Shown here: piece after piece, positions 1 to 6,649 of the stretch | How positions within the stretch are numbered: the first letter of the stretch is position 1 | How the letters are laid out: each line of letters begins with the position of its first letter | From: JBGTBQ01 sp041749275 | Lineage (GTDB): Bacteria > Acidobacteriota > Blastocatellia > Pyrinomonadales > Pyrinomonadaceae | DNA length: 21,029 nt | Direction: 5' to 3' | Assembly (NCBI GenBank): GCA_041749275.1 | Contig: JBGTBQ010000393.1 | Coordinates: 1 to 21,029 of the forward strand | Made by a program: the position numbers and the translations under genes | The notes under the pieces: generated by a model | The model's database searches: none | Told to the model about the DNA's origin: nothing | Seen by the model: only the letters and a program-made list of their open reading frames with translations

Positions 1-1
1 C

Positions 2-112
2 GGCGACTACTTCGACCGCCAGCACGTCGAAGTGCAACGAATGCGGCTCATCCACAAGCTGGAAACGCTGGGACTAAAGGTCACAGTCGAGGAACTGCCG
101 CAAGCCGCATAG
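2..112 (+). CDS. C-terminal end of an IS110-family transposase, cut by the window edge
   Basis: The reading frame enters from the left edge, encodes 36 residues and stops at TAG 110-112. It begins GDYFDRQ, which is also found near the C-terminus of the complete IS110 transposase downstream (residues 377-383 there). The following helix (RLIHKLETLG) aligns with RLTHRLEQLG of that protein. The two tails differ at many positions, so this is a related element and not a recent copy. Thirteen bases after its stop lies CTTATTTTCA (125-134). The same 10-mer lies eight bases after the stop of the complete element, so it probably belongs to the right end of both. Whether the upstream part of this gene is intact cannot be seen here. 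Confidence 0.75.
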   Translation, partial: GDYFDRQHVEVQRMRLIHKLETLGLKVTVEELPQAA

Positions 113-135
113 CTTGGCCGTTCCCTTATTTTCAT

Positions 136-375
136 AACAGCCTTCATGACCCGTGGCTCACCACCACGGATGAAAATGGATATACTCGGCACGCCCGGTT
201 GGCATAGAGGTCGGTTGTACACTGGTGTTCACGAACCCGCAAAGCAGTCGGACCCGGATACTCACAGGCACCACCAACTGTCGCTCTTGGCTCCCAAGTC
301 CAAGAAGCACGCACCTTAGATTCTTCGACCCAGAGTATCCACGCCACCCGGAGATTGTTCGTCGGAGGTTCGGTG
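136..375 (+). ncRNA. Putative bridge RNA region of the IS110 element
   Basis: These roughly 240 non-coding bases lie between the element's presumed left end and its transposase, where IS110-group elements are known to encode the bridge RNA that pairs with target and donor DNA. Near the start is a stem-loop: CCGTGG (151-156) pairs with CCACGG (164-169), and TTCAT (143-147) with ATGAA (170-174) leaving a three-base bulge. ATTTTCAT (128-135) can alternatively pair with ATGAAAAT (170-177). CACCTTAGAT at 312-321 recurs exactly at the element's right junction (1646-1655), as one strand of a guide would. RNA limits and loop assignments are not determined here. Confidence 0.45.
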
Positions 376-1629
376 ATGCAAGTTGTTCACACACACTGTG
401 CCGGGTTGGACGTTCACAAACGAACGGTGGTCGCCTGCTGCCTGACGCCTGACCCGCAGGGTGGATGGCACACCGAGACGCGCACCTTCCCGACCATGAT
501 GGTTGATCTGCTCGCGCTCGCCGATTGGCTGCGTGCGCGTGGCGTGACGCACGTCGCGATGGAATCGACGGGTGAGTACTGGCGTCCCATCTTTAACATT
601 CTCGAAGCCGAGTTCGAGACGCTGCTGGTTAATGCGGCGCATGTCAAGAATGTGCCGGGCAGGAAGACCGATGTCCGTGATGCCCAGTGGTTGGCAGAGT
701 TGTTGCAGCATGGGTTGTTGCGTCCGAGTTTTATCCCACCCGTGCCCGTGCGCGAGTTGCGCGATCTCGTCCGCCACCGCAGCAACTTCGTGCGCGAGCG
801 GGCGACCCTCGTCAACCGCGTGCAGAAAGTGCTGGAATCGGCCAACCTCAAGTTGGCGAGCGTGGCGACTGACGTGATGGGCGTCTCGGGTCGCCGGATG
901 CTCGACGCCATCGTCGCTGGGCAGGCCGACGCTGCTGTGATGGCGGAGTTGGCGCGTGGGCGCATGAGAGCCAAGCGCGACGAGTTGGCGAAAGCTCTTG
1001 ATGGGCGCGTGCGCGCGCATCACCGCTTCGTGTTGACGGAATTGCTGTGCCAGATCGACAGCTTCGACGAAACCATCACGCGCTTTGACGAGCAGATTGA
1101 CGAGGCGTGCCGCCCTTTCGCCGAAGCCGTTGAGCGACTCGACACGATTCCGGGTGTCGGGCAGCAGACGGCGGAGCTGATCGTCTCTGAGATCGGTGTG
1201 GACATGACGAGGTTTCCGAGTGCCAATCACTTGGCGGCGTGGGCCGGAGTCGCACCGGGCAACCATGAATCGGGCGGCAAACGGCTGAGTGGACGAACCC
1301 GTAAAGGCAACCAGGCGTTGCGGAAAGGCTTGGTGTGTGCCGCGCATGCCGCCGCTCATACGAAGAACACTTTTCTCTCGGCGCAGTATCAGCGACTGGC
1401 GCGACGGCGTGGGCGGAAGCGGGCGGTGTTGGCGGTGGCGCATTCGATTCTCGTGATTGCTTATCATCTGCTGCAACGGCAGGAAGAGTACCGCGAACTC
1501 GGCGGCGACTACTTCGACCGGCAACGTCCCGAAGCGACGGCGAAACGCTTGACGCACCGGTTGGAGCAACTGGGTTATCAGGTCATCCTCCAGCAACCTG
1601 CGGCGGTTGAGATCAGCGCATCCGCGTAG
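376..1629 (+). CDS. IS110-family transposase (DEDD recombinase)
   Basis: This 417-residue protein has the two-domain IS110 layout. The N-terminal RuvC-like domain shows D12 (GLDVHK), E63 (AMESTGEYW), D99 and D102 (KTDVRDAQWLAELL), which form the DEDD metal site. The C-terminal Transposase_20 domain runs from about residue 255 (LDTIPGVGQQTAE) to 365. It contains NHESGGKR, whose Ser299 is the likely catalytic serine. The length is normal for the family. An earlier TTG at 355 is in frame, but the ATG at 376 is chosen because GGAGG (364-368) sits seven bases upstream of it. The enzyme should excise and insert the element using RNA guidance from the upstream segment. No frameshift or missing motif is seen. 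Confidence 0.93.
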   Translation: MQVVHTHCAGLDVHKRTVVACCLTPDPQGGWHTETRTFPTMMVDLLALADWLRARGVTHVAMESTGEYWRPIFNILEAEFETLLVNAAHVKNVPGRKTDVRDAQWLAELLQHGLLRPSFIPPVPVRELRDLVRHRSNFVRERATLVNRVQKVLESANLKLASVATDVMGVSGRRMLDAIVAGQADAAVMAELARGRMRAKRDELAKALDGRVRAHHRFVLTELLCQIDSFDETITRFDEQIDEACRPFAEAVERLDTIPGVGQQTAELIVSEIGVDMTRFPSANHLAAWAGVAPGNHESGGKRLSGRTRKGNQALRKGLVCAAHAAAHTKNTFLSAQYQRLARRRGRKRAVLAVAHSILVIAYHLLQRQEEYRELGGDYFDRQRPEATAKRLTHRLEQLGYQVILQQPAAVEISASA

Positions 1630-1911
1630 CGCACCGGCTTATTTTCACCTTAGATGTTCCGATAAAGTCCTTTGAGGCGCTGAAAAAAGGCACACCAATA
1701 CTGGCTCAATTTAGCTTGGTGTCGCTAAGTGTTGAGAATACGTGACAGGTAAAATGCTGTGCCAAAAGTACCATGAACTTTGTCGGAATATCTATTGCAT
1801 CTCTTTTTTGTTAGTGATAAATTGCACCGTATTACAAGGGATTTTGTCTGCAGTAGTTGGTAGTCCTTTCTAAGATTCGAGCGTTCAACATTCTGCTGGT
1901 TATTAATTTCA

Positions 1912-2514
1912 ATGAGCAAAACTCCTCACAATCAAAGTCTAATTCGCCCGGTGTTATCACAGTCCGCTTCAAGACGCTTTGTGGCGGCAATAACTATATC
2001 TTCCATTATCATATTTATGCTTCTGTTACTCACTGGCTCATATTGGCCTCAGCGTTTTCAGAATACAGCAGCAAAGTTTTTTGTTTGTGTATTATTGGCT
2101 TTCTGCTTCTCAATAATAATGTTTATAGTTTATCCACAGAATGCGCGGATAAAAAATATCCCGCTTATCAATTTGCCTGTTGAATTAGTAGGGCCTCCGG
2201 CGCTATTTGTTATTTCGCTGATCTTGCTTTCGTATTTATATCCTGGCCCTCCCAATCGTTTTTTTATTATTCGAATGCAAGGAAAGCCAGCCCCATTTCA
2301 ACTCGAAACGTTCGAGATCAAATCAATGTCAGGCGGATGTACCTATCATCCGACGCAGGATCAGAATGATAAGTATATGTTAGGAGGGATATACGTAGAG
2401 TTTAACGGTGGTAAGGCTGAGTGTAATGCTACCATCGGCAATTCCATATTAACTTTACCTGCTATATTTAGCCTCGCGACTAAGGATAACATTGTAGAAC
2501 TTAAGCCCAACTAA
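1912..2514 (+). CDS. Unrecognised three-helix membrane protein
   Basis: I do not recognise a family. The 200-residue product has three hydrophobic segments at about residues 24-42, 56-75 and 93-111. A hydrophilic tail of about 85 residues follows, rich in Gly, Asn and Thr, with two cysteines (C143, C171). The third helix begins VELVGPPALFV. The layout resembles a membrane anchor carrying a small soluble sensor or binding domain, but that is only inference. The start ATG has no convincing Shine-Dalgarno sequence, and the 264 bp between the IS110 element and this gene show no other feature. Base composition is much richer in A and T than the flanking chromosome. It lies 39 bp before the next gene, so the two are probably co-transcribed. 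Confidence 0.72.
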   Translation: MSKTPHNQSLIRPVLSQSASRRFVAAITISSIIIFMLLLLTGSYWPQRFQNTAAKFFVCVLLAFCFSIIMFIVYPQNARIKNIPLINLPVELVGPPALFVISLILLSYLYPGPPNRFFIIRMQGKPAPFQLETFEIKSMSGGCTYHPTQDQNDKYMLGGIYVEFNGGKAECNATIGNSILTLPAIFSLATKDNIVELKPN

Positions 2515-2553
2515 CTGTTAAGGATTTCATGCCTTCCGAAAGGAGAACCTACG

Positions 2554-3423
2554 ATGAAACTCCGTTGTTCAATTATCCTCTGCGTGGTTTTAATTGCCAG
2601 TCAGCCAAACACTGTACGCGCACAGCAAGAGCAAGATCGCATAATCGCGGGAGAGCATTTAGTGCGGTTGTGGGATGCCGTTACGCTCGGAAAAGTAAAG
2701 TTAAGCAACACAGAACTAAAAACCTTAATTTTAAAACGTCACTTATCAGCAATACTGCTGCCTCAAAATCAACCCAAGGATAAATGGGTTATTAGAAAAT
2801 GCTATAAGGTGAAAACGGTGTTTGATGTACCGGATGCTGAACTCACAGGTGAAGATTTCGCACAGCTCATAGCCTATGCGAAAGATGGGGTGTTTGAACG
2901 TGCTGAGGCAGTCCGCGATGCTGTTATCAGCAACGACCCTAAAAAACTTGAAACCGCAACAGTTGATTTAAAAAGCTATCTGAGCAAGCAGGCGGATGCT
3001 GAGAAAGAGGTGTCTACGAAGTTTGTAGGAGCGCTCTTGGCAGATTTAGAACCAAATCAAAAGGAGTTGGCGACCTACGTTCAGGATTACCGTGCTTTTG
3101 TAGAATCTAACACGAGAGAGAGACTTAGGTTTGCGACCCTTCTGTTGCCCAGGCAGCTTTACGTCATCAATAAAGATGTGTTTGACGCTGATGACCTGTC
3201 GAAAATTAATCCATCTACGGTTCAGCAACTCCTAGTTGCCGATAAACTTTTCAGGGCGGCATGGGTTGGCGGAACCTACCTCGTCGCGCTCCAAGATAGC
3301 TCTCCAACTCCTCGTGATCCAACGGGTCTCGGTCTTTCTACGCAATGGATCAACTTCGCGGACGGGAGCACTTCATCTCGTCCACCCTATGCACTCCGTT
3401 TTAGCATGCGTATTGAGTTCTAA
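2554..3423 (+). CDS. Unrecognised secreted or periplasmic protein
   Basis: The 289-residue product starts with a signal peptide (MKLRCSIILCVVLIAS) with likely cleavage after VRA at residues 21-23. The remainder is soluble, largely helical and highly charged between residues 80 and 200. The C-terminal 50 residues are richer in Ser, Thr, Pro and aromatic residues and end in MRIEF. The start is supported by AGGAG (2541-2545), eight bases before the ATG. A terminal phenylalanine after alternating residues would allow an outer-membrane strand, but no further barrel strands are obvious. It shares the low GC content of the preceding gene and probably its transcript, so membrane protein and secreted partner may act together. 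No enzyme motif was found. Confidence 0.72.
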   Translation: MKLRCSIILCVVLIASQPNTVRAQQEQDRIIAGEHLVRLWDAVTLGKVKLSNTELKTLILKRHLSAILLPQNQPKDKWVIRKCYKVKTVFDVPDAELTGEDFAQLIAYAKDGVFERAEAVRDAVISNDPKKLETATVDLKSYLSKQADAEKEVSTKFVGALLADLEPNQKELATYVQDYRAFVESNTRERLRFATLLLPRQLYVINKDVFDADDLSKINPSTVQQLLVADKLFRAAWVGGTYLVALQDSSPTPRDPTGLGLSTQWINFADGSTSSRPPYALRFSMRIEF

Positions 3424-3443
3424 ATTTAGCTCCTATATTAAAC

Positions 3444-3526
3444 CTCTTGCATAAGTCGGGGCCGTCGAAAATATCGACCGCTAAATTACTGGCTTTCGCG
3501 TTCGGTCAAAGTGACTTTTGCAAGAG
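3444..3526. repeat. 83-bp MITE-like inverted-repeat element
   Basis: CTCTTGCATAAGTC at 3444-3457 is matched in inverted orientation by GACTTTTGCAAGAG at 3513-3526, with 13 of 14 positions pairing. The enclosed 55 bp have no coding capacity and contain a small palindrome (GTCGA...TCGAC). The size and terminal repeats resemble a non-autonomous transposon, but no target-site duplication is clear. It starts 20 bp after the stop of the secreted-protein gene, so it could also serve as a transcript-end structure. Confidence 0.45.
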
Positions 3527-3641
3527 TTCTATTGTTCGGGACTCTCATTCAATTTAGGGATAGCACTAATTCAATGTGTAGGAGTCTATATCTATGCGAA
3601 TCAGTAGTTGAAAAATGTCCCCGTTGAAAACAAAAGCCTAA

Positions 3642-4383
3642 GAGCGTGTCTAAAAAGTTGAACGACCTGCGGTGAGTAGGTTAGAAACTTGGGTATGAGT
3701 CACAGAAAACTATACCCCACAGACCTGAGCGATGCCGAATGGAGTCGGCTCGCCCCGTTGGTTCCCAAACCTAAACCCGGAGGTCGTCGGCCCAAGTATG
3801 ACCGACGAGAAATCCTGAATGCAATCCTGTACGTGGTGCGCGCCGGGTGCGCGTGGCGCTTGCTGCCACATGACTTTCCGTCGTGGCGCATCGTCTATCA
3901 CTATTTTCGGCAGTGGAAGCTCGATGGCGTGTGGCAGCGCATCCATGACCGCTTGCGGAAGCTGTTGCGGAAGGCTGCGGGACGCCAAGTGCAAGCGTCG
4001 GCAGCGATCCTTGACTCGCAGTCAGTGAAGACGACCGACCGCGGCGGAGAGCGCTTGCAGGTCTTGGCTGCGGGCTGGACGCGGCTGCGCTTGATTTGGG
4101 CTGATGGCGCCTACGCCGGGGAATTGGTTGAGTGGGTGCGGCAGTTGCGCGAGCGCCGCCGCATCGAGTTGGAGATCGTCAGGCGCTCGGAAGCAGCCAC
4201 AGGCTTCGTCGTCTGGCCCAAGCGGTGGATCGTCGAGCGCACGTTCGGGTGGCTCAATCGGTGTCGGCGGTTGAGCAAAGATTACGAGTATCTGACCGCA
4301 ACGAGTGAAGCGATGATTCATGTGGCAATGATTAACCTGATGGTGCGGCGTTTGGAGCGCCGACCTACTTTTTAGACACGCTC
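3642..4383 (+). mobile_element. IS5-family element (IS1031/IS427-like), internally deleted
   Basis: Perfect 17-bp terminal inverted repeats start with GAGCGTGTCTAAAAAG at 3642 and end with its complement at 4383. Each end is flanked by TAA (3639-3641 and 4384-4386), the 3-bp TNA-type duplication known for this part of the IS5 family. The element is 742 bp, shorter than the usual 850-900 bp, because the transposase lacks a central block. The intact ends mean it could still be mobilised by a full-length relative. The same 16 terminal bases bound the MITE at 13048-13245. Confidence 0.88.
3695..4375 (+). CDS. IS5-family DDE transposase with an in-frame central deletion
   Basis: The N-terminal domain (residues 6-85, with LSDAEWSRLAPLVP and LYVVRAGCAWRLLP) is the DUF4096-type DNA-binding part of IS5 transposases. 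The three catalytic residues remain: D107 (AAILDSQSVKTT), D137 (IWADGAYAG) and E181 (VERTFGWLNR). Between KTTDRGGER and LQVLAAGW, however, family members normally carry about 40 more residues with the strands after the first Asp (GYDAGKK...HILVDT). That block is absent although the frame is kept, so activity is doubtful. ATG 3695 is preferred over the TTG six bases earlier. The stop codon (4373-4375) lies inside the right terminal repeat, as is usual for compact IS elements. Confidence 0.88.
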   Translation: MSHRKLYPTDLSDAEWSRLAPLVPKPKPGGRRPKYDRREILNAILYVVRAGCAWRLLPHDFPSWRIVYHYFRQWKLDGVWQRIHDRLRKLLRKAAGRQVQASAAILDSQSVKTTDRGGERLQVLAAGWTRLRLIWADGAYAGELVEWVRQLRERRRIELEIVRRSEAATGFVVWPKRWIVERTFGWLNRCRRLSKDYEYLTATSEAMIHVAMINLMVRRLERRPTF

Positions 4384-4384
4384 T

Positions 4385-4482
4385 AAGACTTGTGCCTCGT
4401 CGCGCTTCGGATTCCGCTTCTCGCTCTTGTGATAACTCATCCCGCCCAATTCCAAGTTGATGATCTCGTCTAAGCTTCTCAT
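4385..4482 (-). pseudogene. Possible short minus-strand ORF interrupted by the IS5 insertion
   Basis: From ATG at 4482-4480 the minus strand reads MRSLDEIINLELGGMSYHKS and then a charged stretch up to the right end of the IS5 element. If the element and one TAA copy are removed, the frame continues about 29 codons into 3638-3552 before a stop. That would give a protein of about 62 residues. No family is recognised, and a frame this short could be chance. GATAGCC (4484-4490) and GGCTATC (4502-4508), just upstream of the ATG, form a possible hairpin. No other feature was found between 4509 and the next gene. Confidence 0.22.
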
Positions 4483-4632
4483 TGATAGCCCTCTCTAATC
4501 AGGCTATCATCTTACACCTTTCATTTAGAGTTCCTATATATGCGGAGGCCGACAGAAACATTTCCGAGGACGAGCGGCGACCCCGAAAAGTTTTGACAGA
4601 TGATCGGTAAAACGCGGAGACGAGAAACGGAC

Positions 4633-6486
4633 ATGAAGAGAAGGTCATCAACTTGGCGCGCGGCCATCAGGCTTGCGCTCGGATGTGTCGTGACGTTTAT
4701 AGTTTGCGGCGCACGCGACGTGTCGGCGGCTGACGCGACCGTCGCCGCCGACGGCAGCGGCCAGTACAAGTCTTTGCAGGAGGCGATCAACGCCGCGCCG
4801 CAGACGACCGGCCCCGCGCGGCGATGGGTCATCGCCGTCAAGCCGGGCGTCTACAAGGAGCTGATTTACATTCAGCGCGAGAAGCGTTACCTCTCGCTCG
4901 TCGGCGAGGACGCCGCGAAGACGATTGTCACCTACAACCTCCACGCGAATATGCAGGGTCTCGACGGCAAGCCCATCGGCACGTTCCGCACGCCGACGGT
5001 GCAGGTTGACGCCGAGAACTTCACGGCGGAGAACATTACGTTCGAGAACTCCGCCGGCCCCGTCGGGCAGGCGCTCGCGCTGCGCGTTGACGGCGACCGC
5101 GCGACTTTTCGCAACTGCCGCTTCCTCGGCTGGCAGGACACGATCTTTTTGAACCGCGGGCGACAGTATTTCGAGAACTGTTACATCGCGGGCCACGTGG
5201 ATTTTATCTTCGGCGGCGCGACCGCCTTCTTCGAGCGCTGCCACGTCCACGTCCTCCGTGACGGCTACATCACCGCCGCCTCGACGCCGGACACGCAAGC
5301 CTACGGCTTGGTCTTCTCGCACTGCAAAATCACGGGCGAAGCGCCCGAAGTGAAGACATACTTGGGCCGTCCGTGGCGGCCTTTTTCCGGCACGATTTTT
5401 CTGCACACCGAAATGTCCGAGGTGGTGCGGCCCTCCGGCTGGAACAACTGGGGCCACGCGACGCGCGAGCAGACGGTGCGCTACGCCGAATACAACAGCA
5501 CTGGGCCGGGCGCGAAACCGATGGAGCGCGTGGCGTGGGCGCGCCGGTTGACCGAGGCCGAAGCCAGAGAGATTACGCCCGAAAAAGTTCTCGGCGGCGC
5601 GGACGGCTGGAACCCGAAAGCTAAAGAGTCGAGCGCGGCATCGTCTCCAACTTCCGCGAACAGCGCCGCGCACGACCCTTGTCCCGCGCCCGCGAGTCTG
5701 AAGAAAGATATTGAATACGGTCGTGCGGGCGGTGAAAGCTTAAAGCTTGATGCCTGCGTGCCCGCCGGGGCCGGGCCGCACGCGGCGGCGATTCTCGTCC
5801 ACGGCGGCGGCTGGATGGGCGGCGACAAGGCGAAGGGTGTTGACCCGCTCTTTGCGCCGCTCGCGCACGCCGGCATCGCGTGGTTCTCCATCAATTACCG
5901 CCTCGCGCCGAAGCACCCGCACCCGGCGGCGGTCGAAGATATCGAAGCCGCCATTCGCTGGATGAAGGCACATGCCGCCGAGTTCAAAGTTGACCCCGCG
6001 CGCCTCGCGCTGGTGGGCGAATCAGCCGGCGGTCATCTCGTGGCGCTGGCCGCCGTGCGCGCGAAAGACGAAACGCGCGTCGCCGCCGTCGTGCCCTTCT
6101 ACGCGCCGGTAGACCAAGAGGCCGACATGCTGCGGCGCGGCGGCCTGAGCATTTCGATGAAGGCTCTCTTCAATCTCACGGAAGTGAACGACGCGGCGGT
6201 GCGCGTTCTGCGTGAAGGGTCGCCGATCAACTTCGTCCACTCCGGGCTGCCGCCGTTCCTGCTCGTCCACGGGACGGGCGACCCGAGCGTGCCCTATGAC
6301 CAGTCAACGCGGTTGCAGGCGAAGCTGCGCGAGGCGGGCGTGGCCGTCGAGCTTATTTCCATTGACGGCGGCTCGCATGGCATGGCTCGCTGGGAAGAGA
6401 TTGACCCGACTTACAAAGAGAAGGTCGTCGCGTGGATCGCGCGGAAGCTCGGCGCGACGAGCGGAGCACAGCCGAGGAAGAAATAA
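4633..6486 (+). CDS. Secreted fusion: pectinesterase (CE8) plus HGGG-type alpha/beta-hydrolase esterase
   Basis: Numbering is for the 617-residue product starting at 4633. Residues 1-33 form a signal peptide ending VSA-ADA. Residues 35-328 are a pectin methylesterase: GQALAL (145-150), GWQDTIF with proton donor D169, HVDFIFGGATAFFE with nucleophile D190, and YLGRPWRPF with R246. A Ser/Ala/Pro-rich linker (331-354) leads to an alpha/beta-hydrolase (358-607) with oxyanion HGGGW (390-394), GESAGG with S464, D550 and H582. The second half resembles BD-FAE-type carbohydrate esterases and may remove acetyl or other acyl groups. Both active sites look complete, so one exported protein could strip two ester types from pectin. 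An ATG at 4600 is in frame but would put eleven residues ahead of the signal peptide; no strong Shine-Dalgarno sequence separates the two. Confidence 0.9.
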   Translation: MKRRSSTWRAAIRLALGCVVTFIVCGARDVSAADATVAADGSGQYKSLQEAINAAPQTTGPARRWVIAVKPGVYKELIYIQREKRYLSLVGEDAAKTIVTYNLHANMQGLDGKPIGTFRTPTVQVDAENFTAENITFENSAGPVGQALALRVDGDRATFRNCRFLGWQDTIFLNRGRQYFENCYIAGHVDFIFGGATAFFERCHVHVLRDGYITAASTPDTQAYGLVFSHCKITGEAPEVKTYLGRPWRPFSGTIFLHTEMSEVVRPSGWNNWGHATREQTVRYAEYNSTGPGAKPMERVAWARRLTEAEAREITPEKVLGGADGWNPKAKESSAASSPTSANSAAHDPCPAPASLKKDIEYGRAGGESLKLDACVPAGAGPHAAAILVHGGGWMGGDKAKGVDPLFAPLAHAGIAWFSINYRLAPKHPHPAAVEDIEAAIRWMKAHAAEFKVDPARLALVGESAGGHLVALAAVRAKDETRVAAVVPFYAPVDQEADMLRRGGLSISMKALFNLTEVNDAAVRVLREGSPINFVHSGLPPFLLVHGTGDPSVPYDQSTRLQAKLREAGVAVELISIDGGSHGMARWEEIDPTYKEKVVAWIARKLGATSGAQPRKK

Positions 6487-6528
6487 GATCAGGCAAGTGG
6501 GGAGAGGCGCAGCGTCAGTCGGGCGTCA

Positions 6529-6642
6529 GGTGAATGCGTATCAACGCAGAGAACACAGAGGCGCGGAGGACACGGAGAAAACCTATTCTTCTCTGTGTTC
6601 TCCGCGCCTTCTCCGTGTCCTCTGCGTTGATACGCATTCACC
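6529..6642. repeat. Large composite inverted repeat between convergent genes
   Basis: A perfect 23-bp inverted repeat (6529-6551 and 6620-6642; starts GGTGAATGCGTATCAACGC) encloses two arms built from short GAG-ending words (AACACAGAG, GCGCGGAG, GACACGGAG). The right arm carries the same words in reverse complement, so the whole 114 bp folds into a long hairpin with an AT-rich tip near 6580. It lies 42 bp after the esterase stop and 7 bp from the stop of the opposing gene. A bidirectional terminator or an interspersed repeat are both possible. Confidence 0.8.
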
Positions 6643-6649
6643 CGGCCAC

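Larger units (their letters stand above)
136..1647 (+). mobile_element. IS110-group insertion sequence, complete transposase
   Basis: The element is defined by an intact DEDD transposase (376-1629), about 240 bp of non-coding DNA upstream of it and only a few bases downstream. That asymmetry fits the IS110 group, where the bridge RNA lies at the left end, better than the IS1111 group, where it lies at the right. The right end is placed near CTTATTTTCA (1638-1647), a 10-mer shared with the right end of the neighbouring element. The left end is placed just after that neighbour's copy (125-134). IS110 elements lack clear terminal inverted repeats and usually leave no duplication, so both limits are approximate. 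The transposase is intact, so the element may be active. Confidence 0.7.

Noticed and set aside
316..1596. Long minus-strand reading frame opposite the IS110 transposase
   Set aside because: It mirrors the transposase codons, has no recognisable motif and no ribosome-binding site; the plus-strand frame has a complete DEDD set.
4648..5673. Long minus-strand frame opposite the pectinesterase half of the fusion
   Set aside because: GC-rich coding DNA commonly leaves an open antisense frame; the translation is Arg/Val/Ala-rich without motifs, while the plus strand has the catalytic residues.
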